A stretch of 25,282 nucleotides of DNA from Volvariella volvacea V23 (taxonomy: Eukaryota > Basidiomycota > Agaricomycetes > Agaricales > Pluteaceae). A program made the position numbers and the translations under genes. This document shows, one piece after another, positions 21,029 through 25,282 of the stretch; positions within the stretch are counted from its first letter, which is position 1, and every line of letters starts with the position of its first letter. The stretch covers positions 1 to 25,282 of the forward strand of contig KB722780.1 of assembly GCA_000349905.1 (NCBI GenBank), given 5' to 3'. The notes beneath the pieces are model-generated. The model did no database searches and was not told where the DNA came from. It saw only the letters and a list, made by a program, of their open reading frames with translations.

Positions 21029-21472
21029 CTACTCCGCCTGGAGTTCCCTGGCGATGAAGAGGACAGAGTAGGGCGTGGGCGGAAGAGGAATAGGGACAAT
21101 GCGAGGAGTTGGACCGACGTATGCGCTGACCTTGGTGTCTTGATCCGTGACAGGAGGAAGATAGGCAGAGGACTGGCCAGGACCAATGTCGATAGGAGAA
21201 ACGGCCCTATCGCGTTTTACGTCGCGGACGCGAGGATCGTCACGGGAGATTAACTCGGGTGAGAAGAGAATAGAGTCTTTTTCGGGGATGTAATTGGTTT
21301 GGATGGTCAAAAGCCCTGCAACGTAAGGGAGAGTGAGTTCATTCCCAACAGACAGTGGCGCTTGGGGCGTACCAGGTTTTGGGGTAGCTGGCACCGCCTC
21401 ATCCTCAAAAGCGGCGCATGAAATGAACAAGTTATTCAAGTGAATTTCGATGTCGTCGATGCTGTTCGCCAT
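21029..21472 (-). CDS. Hypothetical small acidic protein
   Basis: A single uninterrupted frame of 147 codons from ATG 21472 (MANSIDDIEIHLNNLFISC) to TAG at 21029. The frame stays open further upstream, but the ATG is preceded by pyrimidine-rich sequence typical of a fungal leader, so I take 21472 as the start. The product is acidic at first, then Pro-rich (PATPKPGTPQAP). It has a DDPRVRDVKRDR charged block in the middle and a Pro-rich tail (PRIVPIPLPPTPYSV). There is no signal peptide and no membrane segment. I recognise no domain and cannot give a function. It could be a real soluble orphan protein or a fortuitous frame; the compositional consistency favours a gene. Its promoter would lie within 21473-21982, which holds the paired TGACGTA motifs. 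Confidence 0.4.
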   Translation of the reverse strand: MANSIDDIEIHLNNLFISCAAFEDEAVPATPKPGTPQAPLSVGNELTLPYVAGLLTIQTNYIPEKDSILFSPELISRDDPRVRDVKRDRAVSPIDIGPGQSSAYLPPVTDQDTKVSAYVGPTPRIVPIPLPPTPYSVLFIARELQAE

Positions 21473-22065
21473 AAGAATAACTCGTCTTGAACAGGATATT
21501 CGAGCAAAGAAGACTTGTATCGATATCGGGCTGCGTGGGATATGGTGGTTGAGAGACAAGCGGGAGTGATGAAAGGAAGAGGACCGAGCGCACCTCCTTA
21601 TGTACTTCGGCAAACAATAACGGAACAGGGTCCCTCTTGAAATCTTAGCGTGACCGGCCGGATATGGAGAATTGATATAGACCAGCCACAAAGTACGTCT
21701 ATATTCTGGAAGCGTCCAGATTTGGGGCCACGCTTGTTGATGGCTGGGGTTGCTGGATGGACACGAGGCGTAGCTGAGGCTCTCATGCTGTTACAGCGCA
21801 ACCACCTTTGCAGGCCGTAACCTGGTCTCGAATTGGAGCGCAGACCCAATCCTTCCATTGTGCCCCAAGCGCTCCGATTTAGGGGTGTGACTATACGTAC
21901 AACGTGACGTAATGTGACGTACAGTATAATTGCCCGCCTTCGCGTTCGCACAGCTGATTCTACACCAGCCTGTAGCTTTACTATGTCCTCTCAACAACCT
22001 GATTCGGGACCGTTCACTACATTTTCACCACCTAAGCTCAGTGTGGAACTCGAGGTCGGAAATAG
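21473..22065. other. Divergent spacer
   Basis: About 590 bases upstream of both the minus-strand hypothetical gene and the BTB tail relic. It contains the paired TGACGTA motifs (21905-21921). It also has a short plus-strand frame, ATG 21983 to TGA 22070 (29 codons, MSSQQPDSGPFTTFSPPKLS...), which may be a leftover 5' end of the BTB relic. Confidence 0.5.
21905..21921. promoter_or_regulatory. Paired TGACGTA (CRE/ATF-like) motifs
   Basis: Two copies of TGACGTA (21905-21911 and 21915-21921) stand exactly 10 bases apart, so both face the same side of the helix. Near-mirrored flanks TATACGTAC (left) and GTACAGTATA (right) enclose them. TGACGTA is the half-extended site of bZIP factors of the CREB/ATF type. 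Binding here is inference. Confidence 0.4.
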
Positions 22066-22515
22066 CTGCTGAGCGATGCTGACGAGGATGAAGATCCCAA
22101 AGGATTGTCAATTTATTCTCTTCACCCTAGGGATTTGGTGCTCCTTTTAAACGCCCAAAAACGCTTATCCGCATTCTGGATATCAACCCTTTCCCTTCCA
22201 CCATTATTGTGCCCCAACACTAGCTCACCCTGCACATCTAATCGCTCAGCCAAAAACTGGCTCATCCTCTATGGCTCGCCCTCCGAGAACAACCAAGGCC
22301 CTGACGGTGATGTGAACTATTCTATGGAGCCTATAGCCCAGAGATATGTGTTGGATCCGATATGTGGCCTAAACAATTTGATCGAGGAGGTAGATTGGAG
22401 GAAAAACGACTATTGTAGGCCCTGTGCTTCCATCAGAGTCCAACGCTTAGTCGAGAAGAGGGAAGAGCTGTGGGAGAGCTTGGATTCGTGGTTTGGCTTG
22501 GAAAAGGAGGAGTGA
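22066..22515 (+). pseudogene. BTB-protein tail relic
   Basis: An open stretch of about 149 codons with no ATG of its own near the start, preceded by an in-frame TAG (22063). It matches the C-terminal region of the gene at 22727-24333 over about 130 residues. Shared elements include YSL-x2-RDLV-x-LLNAQK, a C-x6-C motif (CPNTSSPC), LDPICGLN-x-LI, DWRK-x2-YC-x2-CA and the end LDSWFGLE. The N-terminal region and BTB domain are absent. An acidic linker (SDADEDEDPKG) remains, like the acidic linker of the other copy. It is therefore a truncated duplicate, perhaps fused to an unrelated 29-codon 5' piece. The tail itself has no stop or frameshift, so recent loss or selection on the tail are both possible. 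Confidence 0.75.
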
Positions 22516-22726
22516 AGGGGAAGATAATTTTTTGATGTATATTTACACGATAGCAGATTAGATTGGCGTGTAGACAGCATTAGTGCACTGTGTTGCCTGC
22601 TACCGCCTTACAATGTAGTCCTGCCAGTGCTTGTACCCGATTTTCGACGCGTTCAAGAATGTGACGTGATGTGGTGCGTAATGCCTCTGCGTGCCTTGTG
22701 GACGACCAGCACAAAGGTTGGCCACA

Positions 22727-24333
22727 ATGGATGCAGATCTCTCAAACTCTCCACTCTCTAAGCGCCGATTTGAGCCTGATGCAGAATACGAGAAAACGGG
22801 ATACGCCCCCACCTTGGTTGCTTCCACCAGCACCCTTTCTTCGTCTCTGTCGCAGAGTCCGGGCGACCACCAGCACGTCCAAAAGAGAATCAAGACAGGG
22901 GCGTGTGATGATTATTCTACAATTACAGTTGCACGCAATGACCAAGGTACTACCCATGCTAGTCCTGGGGCCGCGCATACGGCCAATCATCCACGCGCTA
23001 CTCACGCCTTTTCCTTTGATCTGTCGTTGATTCTCAATCCCCGTACCAACGAAGTCCAAGTCGAGCAAACATACATCAAGCACCCCCGATTCTGGGCGCC
23101 GGATGGCAACGTCCTTCTTCAGATAGGAATAACCAGGTTTAGAGTCCATCAAAGCCACATCGCATATCATTCTCCCTAGTTCCGGAAGTTATTCGACAAG
23201 CGAGCTGGCAGGGCGTTGAATGCCAATGATGAGGACGAAGCGGATTTGAATGACATTAAAGTTGAAGCTGTTGTAGTTAAGGACGATCAGGGCGCGAAGG
23301 CGATGGATTTGTATTATCTCAATTCGACCGGGATACAACCGACGGACTTTGAGGCTTTGCTCAAGGCTTTAGATGACTGCATGTGAGCTGGTCACACTCT
23401 TCCTGGTATATGTCTAACTAGTTTGCTCGTCTAGAGATTTTTTTGATCTCAAACCCTCATTCTCAACTGTGGCGTCCATGCTACGCTCATCCACGATCCT
23501 GAAGTTTCCTCATTTTCTCAAGTTCTCCAAAAACTTCCTGAAAGAAGAGTATTCCAATAATCTGGAAGATATCACCGCGGATAGGCGGAGAGTCAAAAGC
23601 GCAGCTGAAGCCATCATATTGGGTAGGGAGTGGAACCTGCCTCATATATTAAAACGCGCATTTTATGAACTCGTGAGGAGCCCCGATGTCTTGGAAGGCT
23701 ATGGTGATAAAAAAAAAGGAATGGCATGGTACGGCTTCAGCCCCGAAAAGGGAACACGAAAAGAGTTCTACACGCAATGGGAGCACAGGTGTTCAGAAGC
23801 GCGATCGTATGAAGATTGAGACTGATGACAAGGAGGCTTCACACTTCGATTCTTTGATGGAAATATCCGACGATGATGGTCAGGAAGAAAGCGGAAGGGA
23901 AGATGATGGCGACGATTTCAAAGACCCTGCTGTGTATTCTCTTAGCTCTCGAGACCTCGTTATTCTCTTGAACGCTCAAAAGAAACTTACTGCAGCATGG
24001 ATATCTATTCTCGCCCTTCGGCCACTGCAATGCCCAAGTGCCAGCTCACCTTGCTCGTCTAATCGCGCGTCCAAATCTTGGTCCGTCATCTATGGCATTT
24101 CTTCTGATAATAATCAGAGCCAAAATGGTGATCTTGGTGATCCTGGGTCGTCTTTTGCACAGAAATACCAACTCGATCCCATCTGCGGGTTGAATAAGTT
24201 GATTAAGCTGGATTGGAGGAAGAAAGGGTATTGTATGGCTTGTGCAAACGCACGGGTTGCGTCCTTGAAAGAGGAAAGGGCGGAGTTGTGGGAGGATTTG
24301 GATTCTTGGTTTGGTTTGGAGGACGAGGAATGA
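22727..24333 (+). pseudogene. BTB/POZ-domain protein gene, stop and frameshift
   Basis: Likely nuclear BTB protein (Cullin-3 adaptor type). ATG at 22727. The N-terminal ~110 residues are Ser/Thr-rich with basic patches (SKRRFEP, QKRIKTG). The BTB domain starts near residue 118 (HPRFWAPDGNVLLQIGITRF, VHQSHIAYHSP). Codon 151 (23177) is TAG where related proteins have Trp (SPWF), a one-base change; the frame then continues FRKLFDKRAGRALN to 23382. Intron 23383-23434 (GTGAGC, CTAAC, CTAG) joins DFFDLKPSFSTVASM and a helical region ending RAFYELVRSPDV. At A9 (23709-23717) the frame shifts; A8 would lead into the acidic linker and conserved tail (C-x6-C, LDPICG, YC-x2-CA, LDSWFGLE) ending at 24333. 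Two lesions suggest a pseudogene, but one is in a homopolymer and the other a single substitution. Confidence 0.75.
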
Positions 24334-25282
24334 AAGTTAAGTAGGAGACTTACTGAAGGGCGTGCTTGATGCATGGTTTGTTAATCGAATTGGGTTGCGC
24401 CTGCATCGTACTCTAATTGAATGTATCATTTTTGTATCCTCATAATGATTCTTCGACATGTTCTTGTAATTGACTGTACAGTATCCCCTTCATCACAAAA
24501 TTCGTATCACGTACCTTATATCTGTGCCATGGTCCTCACTATGTACTACCTAGAGGCAAAGGTTGCACTACAAATGCTCACCGACTGGCTTAGGCTCGTA
24601 CCTACGCAAAAAATGGTTAGCCCTTAATCCACAGAATTAATGTTAAATCGTCTACTTACAGTTTTCCTGAATACGGCTTCTTCTCTTCACCCCATTTTAA
24701 TCCTCACCTGTCTTCATAGCCCTCTCCCCAGTCGCGAACTCGCTTCAATTGAAATAGGGGACGTAGTCACTAAAAAGTTCTGAGTCGTATAATCGCTACC
24801 GAGATTGTGCCTCAAGGGGCGGCTTCATGGTCAAGAAAATGTTAGAACAAAATGGGGAATGTTCTTTCCCTATCGTCAGTCAACCCAACCTATGAAATCA
24901 CCGAGTTTGTAAGCCATGTCTTTCTGCCCTACTGCATGTTTGTTACTGTACATAATGTACCCACCGCTACCCTCTTCTCCAGCATGATTATTTTGTTATC
25001 TGTTATTTGACGTATTTGTCTCGTCTCCGACCTCGGGTGGTGTTACTGGATGATTGACATGACGTTATTGATTGCCAGTTTGAGACTATGCTTGTATACT
25101 TACAATTTTCTAAGCGTGCTTCGATTCCAATCAAATGTCAACCCCAGTGAGAAATGGTGAATGGGGAAACCGGCCAGATCCGTCCCGTCCGGTCCACACC
25201 ATGGTTTTTCGTGCATCGTAATTCTCATGTCGTCCCACACCGTCGCATCCTGTCCTTGTCGTTCACCCTCTCATGTACCTAC
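24334..25282. other. Right-end stretch, possible first exon
   Basis: About 950 bases without a firm gene. One weak candidate: ATG 24852 starts MGNVLSLSSVNPTYEITEF, followed directly by GTAAGC (24909). An MGN start could be N-myristoylated. Joining to the acceptor at 24982 keeps a frame for only 24 more codons. The last ~100 bases are rich in GTCC words (for example CCGTCCCGTCCGGTCC), of unknown meaning. Confidence 0.3.

Noticed and set aside
1..25282. CRISPR arrays, operons, Shine-Dalgarno sites, tRNA and rRNA genes
   Set aside because: The intron-rich eukaryotic genes exclude the prokaryotic features. No regularly spaced repeats and no convincing tRNA cloverleaf were found by eye; a tRNAscan-SE run would settle the latter.

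Overview
The window looks like nuclear DNA of a mushroom-forming basidiomycete (Agaricomycetes). This rests on genes split by many short introns (mostly 47-60 bp, GT-AG, often with CTGAC/CTAAC-like branch sites), a 12-exon microsomal cytochrome P450, a basidiomycete-style split gene for ribosomal stalk protein P1, and several F-box and BTB proteins, families that are strongly expanded in these fungi. The species cannot be named from sequence alone. All exon joins below were found by reading splice signals and frame by eye.

Layout, left to right. 1-404: three palindromes, then an LTR-like block. 912-3510 (-): F-box protein, one intron. 4728-5323 (-): 60S acidic ribosomal protein P1, with an ATG-only first exon and a 21-base last exon. 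5952-6231 (+): small secreted peptide with a symmetric six-cysteine pattern. 6896-8109 (+): second F-box protein, possibly truncated. 8110-10456: a long stretch with no convincing gene. 10457-12365 (+): SNG1/DUF3533-type membrane protein, ten exons. 13095-13596 (+): second small secreted cysteine-containing protein. 14505-15373 (+): broken F-box paralogue with a large internal deletion. 16034-18220 (-): cytochrome P450. 18745-20557 (+): near full-length F-box paralogue of the 14.5 kb relic, with two frameshifts. 21029-21472 (-): unrecognised small protein. 22066-22515 (+): relic of a BTB protein tail. 22727-24333 (+): near full-length BTB paralogue with one nonsense codon and one frameshift. 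24334-25282: no supported gene.

The window mixes one housekeeping gene (P1), detoxification or transport-type genes (SNG1-like, P450), two secreted peptides and a birth-and-death zone of ubiquitin-ligase substrate adaptors. In two families (F-box, BTB) a near-complete but lesioned copy lies downstream of an internally deleted or truncated relative in the same orientation. Four of the frame breaks are single-base changes in or beside short runs of one base, so assembly error must be excluded before calling these genes dead. No CRISPR array, bacterial mobile element, rRNA or confident tRNA was seen.
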